DNA from: H111-94 sp034436045
Lineage (GTDB): Bacteria > Chloroflexota > Ktedonobacteria > Ktedonobacterales > Ktedonobacteraceae
DNA: 20,285 nt
Direction: 5' to 3'
NCBI GenBank assembly: GCA_034436045.1
Contig: DAOTVZ010000299.1
Span: 1 to 20,285, forward strand
Below, piece by piece: positions 1-5,767 of this stretch. Within the stretch, counting starts at the first letter, position 1; each line of letters opens with the position of its first letter. Position numbers and translations under genes: made by a program. The notes under the pieces were generated by a model, which made no database searches, was not told the origin of the DNA, and saw only the letters and a program-made list of their open reading frames with translations.

Positions 1-501
1 GGTGAAGCTGGTGATGGTCAGAGCGCCGTCAATCAGGTACGTGAATTGCGCCCCGACCTGGTCCTGATGGATATTCGCATGCCCGGCATGGACGGCCTGA
101 CCGCTGCACAGACCATCTGCAAAGAGCATGTCGCTCCGGTAGTGCTGCTGACCGCCTTTAGCGATCAGCCCCTGGTTGAGCAAGCTAAGGAGGCCGGTGT
201 CACATCCTACCTGGTCAAGCCGTTACAAGAAAATGAAGTGATTCCCGCTCTGGAAGTCGCTCTCGCCCGTTCCAAAGAGATGCAAAATCTGGAAAAGCAG
301 GTCAATGAACTCTCCGAGCGCTTTGAGACGCGCAAAGTCGTTGATCGCGCAAAAGGCATCCTTATGGATAAATTCGGCATCACCGAGAATGAAGCCTATC
401 GACGCATTCAGAAGATTAGTATGAACGCGCGTAAATCCATGCGTGAAATCGCCGAGGCTATCATCCTGGCCAAAGACCTGGAAACGGATCAGGACTCCTG
501 A
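1..501 (+). CDS. Response regulator with receiver and ANTAR domains (5' end outside window)
   Basis: This is the 3' part of a two-component response regulator of the AmiR/NasT type. Phosphorylation of the receiver normally controls an RNA-binding ANTAR domain that prevents transcription termination in target leaders. The reading frame is open from base 1 (it begins Gly-Glu-Ala-Gly-Asp-Gly), so about 30 N-terminal residues lie outside the window. In the visible part the phospho-acceptor is Asp24 (LMDIRMP), followed by the conserved Thr51 (LLTAF) and Lys73 (LVKPL). A coiled-coil linker (about 90-115) leads into the ANTAR three-helix domain (about 97-158), with the typical VVDRAKGILMDKFGI and EAYRRIQ segments. 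The stop is TGA at 499-501. No histidine kinase partner is visible. An ATG or TTG start inside the window is rejected because the receiver fold needs the upstream residues. The family assignment is secure; the target RNAs are unknown. Confidence 0.93.
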   Translation, partial: GEAGDGQSAVNQVRELRPDLVLMDIRMPGMDGLTAAQTICKEHVAPVVLLTAFSDQPLVEQAKEAGVTSYLVKPLQENEVIPALEVALARSKEMQNLEKQVNELSERFETRKVVDRAKGILMDKFGITENEAYRRIQKISMNARKSMREIAEAIILAKDLETDQDS

Positions 502-542
502 TGATCGCTCGCCTTCTTTAGTATCAGTTTGCTGCGCCCTCA

Positions 543-575
543 CCCTTTCCTATACCCTTCGTGGGTAATAAAGGG
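543..575 (+). terminator. Hairpin downstream of the ANTAR regulator, possible terminator
   Basis: CCCTTT (543-548) pairs with AAAGGG (570-575), and TACCC (553-557) pairs with GGGTA (563-567) around a TTCGT loop, with a small internal loop between the two stems. It begins 42 bases after the stop codon. No U-tract follows directly; the nearest T-run is about 25 bases further on. It could be a terminator or an mRNA 3' end. An ANTAR target would be expected upstream of a regulated gene, so that reading is less likely. Confidence 0.4.
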
Positions 576-704
576 CGTAGTAAGCTGGTTTCTCCAAATT
601 TCTTTTTTACTAGTATAACTCCTTTCCTCATCCTTCACTCCCCCCCACCGTTTTGCACTCTAGCACAAATTACAGCACAGTTTTCTATGTGTGTAGCACA
701 CTTT

Positions 705-721
705 CTGGCATGTTTCTTGCA
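705..721 (+). promoter_or_regulatory. Sigma-54-like -24/-12 promoter match
   Basis: CTGGCATGTTTCTTGCA matches the sigma-54 consensus YTGGCACGNNNNTTGCW at all but one defined position (T instead of C), with the required GG-N10-GC spacing (GG at 707-708, GC at 719-720). Transcription would begin near 732 and give a leader of about 210 bases ahead of the receiver gene at 944. Just upstream lie a GTGTG-TAG-CACAC dyad (689-701) and three AGCACA copies (662, 674, 695), which could bind a regulator. I do not see a convincing sigma-70 promoter here. Whether this genome encodes RpoN is unknown, so this is a sequence match only. Confidence 0.4.
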
Positions 722-760
722 GAGTAACCTGTAAAGTATGCTTTCCAACACAGTTGATTT

Positions 761-889
761 CTACTCTCCTCACAGAGAAGACTGTCTACAACGTCGAGCA
801 GTTGTGAGAGTAGTCCACGCCGTTCCTAATCTGCCATAAGAACGGCGGTGAATGGAAAGAGCTATTGCCAGACGCCTTTACCAGTTCTT
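761..889 (+). ncRNA. Structured 5' leader of the CheY-like gene
   Basis: The 442-base stretch between 501 and 944 has no credible gene but contains strong secondary structure. Stem 1 is CTACTC (761-766) with GAGTAG (808-813), then TCACA (770-774) with TGTGA (803-807), then ACTG (781-784) with CAGT (799-802). Stem 2 is CGCCGTTC (818-825) with GAACGGCG (840-847). AAGAAC (838-843) can alternatively pair with GTTCTT (884-889), which would open stem 2. The 3' arm of stem 2 plus a downstream TTGCC-GA-GCC motif recurs upstream of the SDR gene (about 3695-3746). It matches no riboswitch class I can name. It may be a cis-regulatory RNA, or a DNA-level regulatory repeat. Confidence 0.4.
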
Positions 890-943
890 GTGTACTCTCG
901 CATCTCAAATAGATCGTCCGCTATCAGGGAAGGAACCTTTGCG

Positions 944-1336
944 ATGAGCAAATTTGTCATGGTCATAGACGACTCTCCCACCGTCTGCAAAATTATAGAG
1001 ACCAGCCTGCGCCGCGAAGGCTATGAAGTCAAAAGCTTCGCCGATGGTATTCAAGCAATGCAATGGCTCCTCAAACCGGAGGCTCGTATTCCCGACCTCG
1101 TCTTCGTCGATCTCTGTCTGCCCAAACTGGATGGCTACGAAGTGATCCAAAGCCTCAAATCAAAATCTGCTTTCGCGCGTACCACCTTCGTCATCATCTC
1201 GCGCCGCGATGGCCTCGTCGATAAACTCAAAGGACGCCTCGCAGGGGCCAGAACCTACCTGACAAAACCATTGAAAACGCAAGAACTACTGGCAATTGCA
1301 CACACCTATCTCGGCGATCTGCTTATCCCTGGCTAA
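944..1336 (+). CDS. Single-domain response regulator receiver (CheY-like)
   Basis: A stand-alone receiver of 130 residues with no output domain. Acidic-pocket residues are Asp9 and Asp10 (VIDDS), the phospho-acceptor is Asp56 (VFVDLCLP), the switch residue is Ser87 (VIISR) and the conserved lysine is Lys108 (LTKPL). All catalytic positions for phosphotransfer are therefore present. Such proteins act by protein-protein contact, in chemotaxis, pilus motility or phosphorelay. I chose the ATG at 944 because GGGAAGGA lies just upstream and the receiver fold starts there; an in-frame extension to 848 would run into the structured leader and adds no recognisable sequence. No kinase, Che or Pil gene is nearby, so the partner cannot be named. 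The preceding gene is also a response regulator, but a 442-base gap with a putative own promoter argues against co-transcription. Confidence 0.9.
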   Translation: MSKFVMVIDDSPTVCKIIETSLRREGYEVKSFADGIQAMQWLLKPEARIPDLVFVDLCLPKLDGYEVIQSLKSKSAFARTTFVIISRRDGLVDKLKGRLAGARTYLTKPLKTQELLAIAHTYLGDLLIPG

Positions 1337-1589
1337 GCGAGGAGATGTTCTGGCTACTTGGTACAAACTCTAACACAATTTAAATGCTAGAACTTTGTTC
1401 AAAAATAAATATTTTGTTTGATATTATCATATTATATATCCTATTGCATCTTTGCGCAACGAAACATCCTTTGCTATATTTTTAAGAGGAGAATGGTAAA
1501 GGAGCATCAGTCTCCAATGTATCACGGTGCCATCAGCCTTGCATATAGGGTGCATCCTGGTATGACATCGACTGAAAGGACACTTTGTT

Positions 1590-1982
1590 ATGCATAAGAA
1601 ATGGCTACTCTTTATGGCAATGCTTGCCTTCCTCTCGCTGGGTTTCGCCGCTTGCAGCATCAAGGATAGCTCTCAGGCGGCTGCCAACGCCGTCGAAGTT
1701 GACATGGGAGGGGCCAACTTTATTCAATCCAGTGTTACCCTCAAACAGGGCCAGCAAATCAATCTGGTTGACAAAGCATCCTCTACTCATATCATTGTCA
1801 ACGGCAGTTGGATCAATGGCAAACAGGTACCGAAACAGGAGCCAGGCGCGCCAACCATCAATATGACCTTCACCGGTAATGACTCGGCTCTGACGCCGCC
1901 CTGGAATACTCCCGGTACCTATCACCTGTACTGCACCATCCACGTCGGCATGAATTTGACCGTTATCGTAAAACCGGCATAA
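1590..1982 (+). CDS. Cupredoxin-domain lipoprotein (plastocyanin/azurin-like)
   Basis: A small exported blue-copper-type protein of 130 residues. The N-terminus has Lys-Lys, a hydrophobic stretch (about 5-20) and a lipobox-like GFAAC with Cys22, so lipid anchoring at the outer face of the membrane is likely. The mature part is a single cupredoxin domain. The presumed type 1 copper ligands are all present: His67 (STHIIV), Cys115 (HLYC), His118 (TIHVG) and Met121 (GMN). The most likely role is electron transfer with respiratory or copper-handling partners, but none are encoded nearby. The ATG at 1590 is preceded by AAAGGA with 9-base spacing. The upstream 1337-1589 region is AT-rich, with no clear gene and no promoter I would stand by. 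The gene stands alone and converges on the aminotransferase gene. Confidence 0.88.
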   Translation: MHKKWLLFMAMLAFLSLGFAACSIKDSSQAAANAVEVDMGGANFIQSSVTLKQGQQINLVDKASSTHIIVNGSWINGKQVPKQEPGAPTINMTFTGNDSALTPPWNTPGTYHLYCTIHVGMNLTVIVKPA

Positions 1983-2077
1983 CACAATAGGACACTAACA
2001 TATACTATCCACATCATCAGGTCATGAGAAGCCAGGAATACTAATAATCCTCTTCTTGACCGAATAGAGAATCAGTT

Positions 2078-2111
2078 CAGATGCGCCTTTCCATCAGAAA
2101 GTACGCATCTG
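2078..2111. terminator. Strong hairpin between convergent genes
   Basis: CAGATGCG (2078-2085) pairs perfectly with CGCATCTG (2104-2111), and inside it CTTTC pairs with GAAAG around a five-base loop. It sits in the 251-base gap between the convergent cupredoxin and aminotransferase genes. This placement suggests a bidirectional transcription end, but neither strand has a T-run after the stem. Confidence 0.45.
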
Positions 2112-2233
2112 GGCCGATCCTCCACCACTCTCAAGCAAGTACAAACAAGCTAGAAGAACACAAGACGCCTTCCTGACTACTTCAGTCAACTCTTTCCCAG
2201 CTTTATACAAAGTGCTAATTGGCGAAACCATCT

Positions 2234-3397
2234 TTAACGCTCAATATCTCGAATCACCTGCGCCAGCGTGTCTATGGCTCTCTCAAGGGCGTCTGGCGTA
2301 GCACAGCTATAGGCAAGGCGCAGATAATGTGTACCAGCAGAGGGATCGACGAAAAATCCTTCGCCGGATGCAACCAGCACGCCACGTTGCAACGCCTGCT
2401 GCTTGACCTGTTGCGCAAAGGCATGAGGTGGCAGCGTCAGCCAGATGAAGAAACCACCCGCCGGGCGCGTCCACACGACATCGGAGGGCATAAAGCGTTC
2501 CAGCGCTGCCAGTGCCTGATCGCGTCGCGCCTTGTAGAGCGCTTGCAGATGTTGGATATGCTGCTGCCAGTGTCCGCTACGACAATATTCCGCTACGACC
2601 TGTGCGGTAAAAGGGTTCGCGCCCCCGCCCATTTGCGTCGTGCCACAGTTGACACAGCGTTCGATAGTCTCCTCGGCCCCCACAATCCAGCCCAGGCGCA
2701 AACCAGGGGCCAGCGTTTTCGAGAAACTGCCAATACTCACCACCTGTTTTCCATATGCCAGAGCGTAAAAACTGTGCGGAACAGCACCCTCAAACGCCAG
2801 ATCGCGGTAGACATCATCCTCTACAATCAGAAAATCATAGCGACGAGCCAGTTCGATGATTTCCAGACGTCGCGCCTCGGACAACGTTCTCCCTGTCGGA
2901 TTGTGAAAATTCGGCACGGTATACAGCATGCTCGCGGCCTTGCCCTGGGCTTTCAGGTGCATAAGCTGCTGCTCTAAGGCAGAGGGAAGTAGACCATCGT
3001 CATCCATTGGAACGGCATATAACTCGACATGATGATCTCGAAACACATGCAGAGCATCGGCATAACTCGGTGCCTCCACCAGCACCACGCCTCGCGGTTT
3101 AGTATATAAGCGTGTCAGCATATCGACAGCGTGGGTCGAACCTGCCACGATCATGACATGCTTTGCCTGGATGGCTAGCCCCTGCTCGTGATTGATCTTA
3201 TCCACCAGCACATCGATCAGGCCACGCGCTCCCTGCTCTGCTCCATATTGCAGCGCCGTATAAGCCTGTGATGAGTCCAGCACGCGCTGCATAGCCGCAC
3301 GCAGCTCGGCTGGCAGCAAAGTAGACGGGTCTGGATGACCAAGCAACAGCGAGATGGTATTGCTTACCATTCCTTGTGGCAAATCATGGGAAACCAT
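2234..3397 (-). CDS. PLP-dependent aminotransferase, fold type I (2-aminoadipate/aromatic AT-like)
   Basis: A 387-residue class I/II aminotransferase, a usual length for the stand-alone LysN/ARO8-like group, which transfers amino groups between amino acids and 2-oxo acids. The Schiff-base lysine is Lys227 (GSFSKTLAPGLRLGW). Cofactor and substrate residues include Asn166 (PNFHNPTG), Asp194 and Tyr197 (VEDDVYRDL), Tyr111 in the PSY segment and Arg360 (YLRLAYS), which binds the substrate carboxylate. There is no N-terminal GntR-type helix-turn-helix, so it is not a MocR regulator. The substrate cannot be fixed from sequence; 2-aminoadipate, aromatic or branched-chain amino acids are all possible. 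The ATG at 3397 has AAAGGA about 13 bases upstream, slightly far; an ATG at 3370 (Met10) with AAGGA directly in front of it is a less likely alternative. The gene is monocistronic and divergent from the SDR unit. Confidence 0.93.
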   Translation of the reverse strand: MVSHDLPQGMVSNTISLLLGHPDPSTLLPAELRAAMQRVLDSSQAYTALQYGAEQGARGLIDVLVDKINHEQGLAIQAKHVMIVAGSTHAVDMLTRLYTKPRGVVLVEAPSYADALHVFRDHHVELYAVPMDDDGLLPSALEQQLMHLKAQGKAASMLYTVPNFHNPTGRTLSEARRLEIIELARRYDFLIVEDDVYRDLAFEGAVPHSFYALAYGKQVVSIGSFSKTLAPGLRLGWIVGAEETIERCVNCGTTQMGGGANPFTAQVVAEYCRSGHWQQHIQHLQALYKARRDQALAALERFMPSDVVWTRPAGGFFIWLTLPPHAFAQQVKQQALQRGVLVASGEGFFVDPSAGTHYLRLAYSCATPDALERAIDTLAQVIRDIER

Positions 3398-3438
3398 CTG
3401 TATTCCGTTTTCCTTTCTCCATCTTCGTACAGGTTTTC

Positions 3439-3447
3439 ATTATACCA
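3439..3447 (-). promoter_or_regulatory. Extended -10 promoter of the aminotransferase gene
   Basis: On the minus strand the sequence reads TGGTATAAT, a perfect TATAAT with the extended TGn element, about 40 bases before the ATG at 3397. No good -35 hexamer is present at 17 bases, which is tolerated by extended -10 promoters. Confidence 0.55.
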
Positions 3448-3506
3448 TGCCAGTAACTATTGTCCCGTATTACCCATTTTTCCCAACGTTTATACTTCTT
3501 ACGTTG

Positions 3507-3526
3507 TCGTGCAGGCAACTGCACGA
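3507..3526. repeat. Perfect palindrome in the divergent intergenic region
   Basis: TCGTGCAG (3507-3514) and CTGCACGA (3519-3526) are perfect inverted repeats with a GCAA spacer. The element lies upstream of the aminotransferase promoter and ahead of the SDR leader. It could be an operator shared by the divergent genes, or a small hairpin. No regulator gene is adjacent. Confidence 0.45.
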
Positions 3527-3562
3527 TCTCATATCCTGGAAATAGAAGTGAAATACTTGGTA

Positions 3563-3746
3563 CAGGGCCTATGAGAAAGAGACTTAAAAACCTCTTCTTC
3601 ACAAGGCCCTGAACAGCTTACTTCATCATCGACCGACTCTGAAGTAGTGCTAAATATTGCTGAATTCTAGACATAACTCGACTCTCCGCTGTCCAAAAGA
3701 ACAGCGGTGAAGCTGTCCTCTTGCCTGATGCCTCTTCTCGTTCCTT
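3563..3746 (+). ncRNA. Hairpin-rich 5' leader of the SDR/QueA-like unit
   Basis: The 417-base gap between the divergent genes (3398-3814) has no credible gene. It holds three successive hairpins: CAGGGCCT (3563-3570) with AGGCCCTG (3604-3611), extended inside by a purine/pyrimidine stem with two mismatches; ACTTCA (3620-3625) with TGAAGT (3640-3645); and CCGCTGT (3686-3692) with ACAGCGG (3701-3707). The third hairpin's right arm and the following GGTGAA, TTGCC and GATGCC segments match the leader of the CheY-like gene (838-889). Both copies lie about 100 bases before their start codons. Function is unknown; a cis-regulatory RNA or a repeated regulatory DNA site are the main options. Confidence 0.4.
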
Positions 3747-3814
3747 CCCGTATAGTATAGAAAGTTCATATCACATGACCGTCACAAGAACTGCTCACCT
3801 GAGAAGGAGAGATC

Positions 3815-4525
3815 ATGGCAACTTCGCATACTCGTACAGTGTTGATTACGGGGGCTTCGCGCGGGCTGGGGCTGGCACTGGCACGCCAGCTTGCCAGAGA
3901 AGGTTGGATACTGGTAGTCGATGCGCGTGGTATACAGGAACTTGAAGAGGCACGCCGCGAACTGGCGCATGCCACCACCGTCATCGCTATTCCCGGCGAT
4001 ATTACCGATCCCGCACACCGTCAGGCACTCACGCGGGCCGTTCAGGAGATCGGTTCCCTGGATGCACTTATCAACAACGCCAGTATCCTGGGGCCAAGCC
4101 CACAACCGCCCCTGCTGGAATATCCTCTCAATGTTCTCGAACAAGTGTATCGGACAAATACTATTGCCCAACTCGCCCTCATTCAACTCCTGGGACGCTT
4201 CATCCCGCCAGGGGGCTGCATCATCAATATTACCAGCGACGCTGCCGTTGAAGCATACGCAGGCTGGGGCGGCTATGGATCGAGCAAAGCGGCGCTTGAG
4301 CAACTTTCGCGCATTCTGGCCGTAGAGAATCCACAATGGCGCATATATTGGGTCGATCCGGGTGACATGCGTACACAGATGCATCAGCAAGCATTTCCAG
4401 GAGAAGACATCAGTGATCGCCCCTTGCCAGAAGTGAGCGTACCCGGCTTGCTGGCCCTTTTGAACGGCACCTATCCAAGCGGGCGCTACCAGGCGCGAGC
4501 GCTTTCTACAGGAACAACACAATGA
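3815..4525 (+). CDS. SDR-family NAD(P)-dependent oxidoreductase
   Basis: A classical short-chain dehydrogenase/reductase of 236 residues with a Rossmann fold. The cofactor motif TGASRGLG is at 12-19, the structural NNAS motif at 87-90, and the catalytic triad is Ser141, Tyr154 and Lys158 (YGSSK), so it should be an active cytoplasmic enzyme. Asp36 after the second strand (VVDARG) leans towards NAD rather than NADP, although this is a soft rule. The substrate is not predictable. The ATG at 3815 is preceded by GAAGGAGAG, a strong ribosome binding site. The last four bases overlap the next start as ATGA, indicating translational coupling with the QueA-like gene. That suggests the two proteins act in one pathway, which could be a nucleoside or ribose-derived modification, but this is inference. 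Confidence 0.92.
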   Translation: MATSHTRTVLITGASRGLGLALARQLAREGWILVVDARGIQELEEARRELAHATTVIAIPGDITDPAHRQALTRAVQEIGSLDALINNASILGPSPQPPLLEYPLNVLEQVYRTNTIAQLALIQLLGRFIPPGGCIINITSDAAVEAYAGWGGYGSSKAALEQLSRILAVENPQWRIYWVDPGDMRTQMHQQAFPGEDISDRPLPEVSVPGLLALLNGTYPSGRYQARALSTGTTQ

Positions 4526-5679
4526 TACAATCTCCTCAACCGTTGCAATCACAGGCAAGTGCGAACTGCTGTGATGAGAGACTGGACTTCACTCTGCCTT
4601 CTTCGTTAGAGGCTGACAGGCCACCAGAGGCTCGTGGCCTGGCCCGCGACGAGGTGCGGCTGATGGTTTCATACCTGGACGATAACCATATCGTTCACAC
4701 GCGCTTTCGCCACATAGGCAACGTCCTGCGGGCTGGTGATGTGCTGGTCATCAACACCAGCGGCACGATGAACGCCGCTCTGCATGCGTGGCGCAAGGAT
4801 GGTACACGCTTCGAGCTGCATCTCTCTACCCATCTTCCGGCTGATCTGTGGCTCGTAGAGCTACGCGCATTGGATGGCACCGCTACCAGAGCCTTCTACG
4901 ATGGAGAGCCGGAAACAACCTTTAACCTGGAAGGCGGGGCCAGCGTCACACTCCACGTTCCTTACTATGGCAATAGTCAGCGCGCCACACATGGGCGACA
5001 GCGTTTATGGGTTGCCACACTCCAGCTTCCTTGCCCTTTGCAGGATTTCCTTGCCCGCTATGGGTTCCCTATTCGCTACGGCTATGTGAAAGAACAATGG
5101 CCGCTCGATTACTACCAGACGGTCTATGTCACCGAGGTAGGCAGTGCAGAGATGCCTTCGGCTGGACGCGCTTTCACACCTGAATTGATCACCCGATTGA
5201 TCGCGCAGGGCGTGCAGTTCGCACCCCTGCTGCTGCATACAGGCGTCGCCAGCCTTGAAGAAGACGAGCCACCGGTCGATGAATACTATCGCGTGCCTGT
5301 TGAAACAGCTAGCCTGGTGAATATGGCCCGCAGAATGAGCAGGCGCGTTGTAGCTGTCGGCACGACTGTTGTACGCGCCCTGGAAAGCGTGACCGATGCA
5401 ACGGGCATTGTTCATCCTGGTGAGGGATGGACACATCTCGTAATTACGCCCGAACGCGGAGTGCGTGCCATCGACGGACTGCTGACAGGATTCCATGAGC
5501 CACATGCCACCCATCTATGGATGCTTGCCGCGCTAGCGGGACGCGCCCATCTCGCCCGTAGCTATGCCGAAGCATTGCGCGAAGGCTATCTCTGGCATGA
5601 ATTCGGTGACTTGCACCTCATTTTGCCCTCTGCCAATGAATCTAGCTCTCACCCCGCCTTCAACGTCGTGCGCTCATAG
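4522..5679 (+). CDS. QueA-like S-adenosylmethionine:tRNA ribosyltransferase-isomerase family protein
   Basis: A 385-residue member of the QueA family. True QueA transfers and isomerises the ribose of S-adenosylmethionine onto preQ1 in tRNA to make epoxyqueuosine. Family landmarks are present: FTLPSSLEADRPPEAR (23-38), GDVLVINTS (72-80), a PSAGRAFTPEL segment (212-222), LLLHTGVASLEEDEP (237-250), AVGTTVVRALES (278-289), and GFHEPHATHLWML (323-335). Several motifs deviate from the canonical enzyme: NDTRVIPARL has become NTSGTMNAAL, and the HVGAGTFxP loop is altered. It may therefore be a paralogue with a changed substrate rather than the housekeeping enzyme. No queC, queD, queE, queG or tgt is seen in the window. 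It starts by ATGA overlap with the SDR gene. An N-terminal tail of about 20 residues precedes the family core. Confidence 0.82.
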   Translation: MIQSPQPLQSQASANCCDERLDFTLPSSLEADRPPEARGLARDEVRLMVSYLDDNHIVHTRFRHIGNVLRAGDVLVINTSGTMNAALHAWRKDGTRFELHLSTHLPADLWLVELRALDGTATRAFYDGEPETTFNLEGGASVTLHVPYYGNSQRATHGRQRLWVATLQLPCPLQDFLARYGFPIRYGYVKEQWPLDYYQTVYVTEVGSAEMPSAGRAFTPELITRLIAQGVQFAPLLLHTGVASLEEDEPPVDEYYRVPVETASLVNMARRMSRRVVAVGTTVVRALESVTDATGIVHPGEGWTHLVITPERGVRAIDGLLTGFHEPHATHLWMLAALAGRAHLARSYAEALREGYLWHEFGDLHLILPSANESSSHPAFNVVRS

Positions 5680-5691
5680 CCGTTGAAGGCG
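5655..5691. terminator. Hairpin with 11-bp perfect stem across the QueA-like stop codon
   Basis: CGCCTTCAACG (5655-5665) pairs perfectly with CGTTGAAGGCG (5681-5691); the 15-base loop contains the TAG stop (5677-5679). It lies between convergent genes, so it could end transcription in both directions. No T-run follows on either strand. Confidence 0.45.
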
Positions 5692-5767
5692 TGACCCCGA
5701 AGTCGAAATCGCGCAGGGCATGATGAAATCATTTCGCAGAAACAGCACAGAAAATGGAAAGGCAGGC

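Noticed and set aside
848..943. N-terminal extension of the CheY-like receiver to 848
   Set aside because: The extra 32 residues have no receiver similarity, overlap the structured leader, and the ATG at 944 has a good ribosome binding site.
1400..1445. Sigma-70 promoter in the AT-rich stretch before the cupredoxin gene
   Set aside because: Several weak hexamer pairs are possible (for example TTGTTT with TATCCT) but none stands out from the AT-rich background.
2219..2977. 252-codon open frame on the plus strand
   Set aside because: It is antisense to the clear aminotransferase gene, has no recognisable motif and shows an arginine/glutamine-rich composition typical of a shadow frame.
3686..3746. 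preQ1 or THF riboswitch ahead of the QueA-like gene
   Set aside because: A preQ1 switch would fit a QueA gene, and GCGGTGAA also occurs in THF switches, but the remaining conserved parts of both classes are missing and the same element precedes an unrelated receiver gene.
3782..4558. 258-codon open frame on the minus strand over the SDR gene
   Set aside because: It is antisense to a gene with an intact SDR catalytic triad and has no motif of its own.
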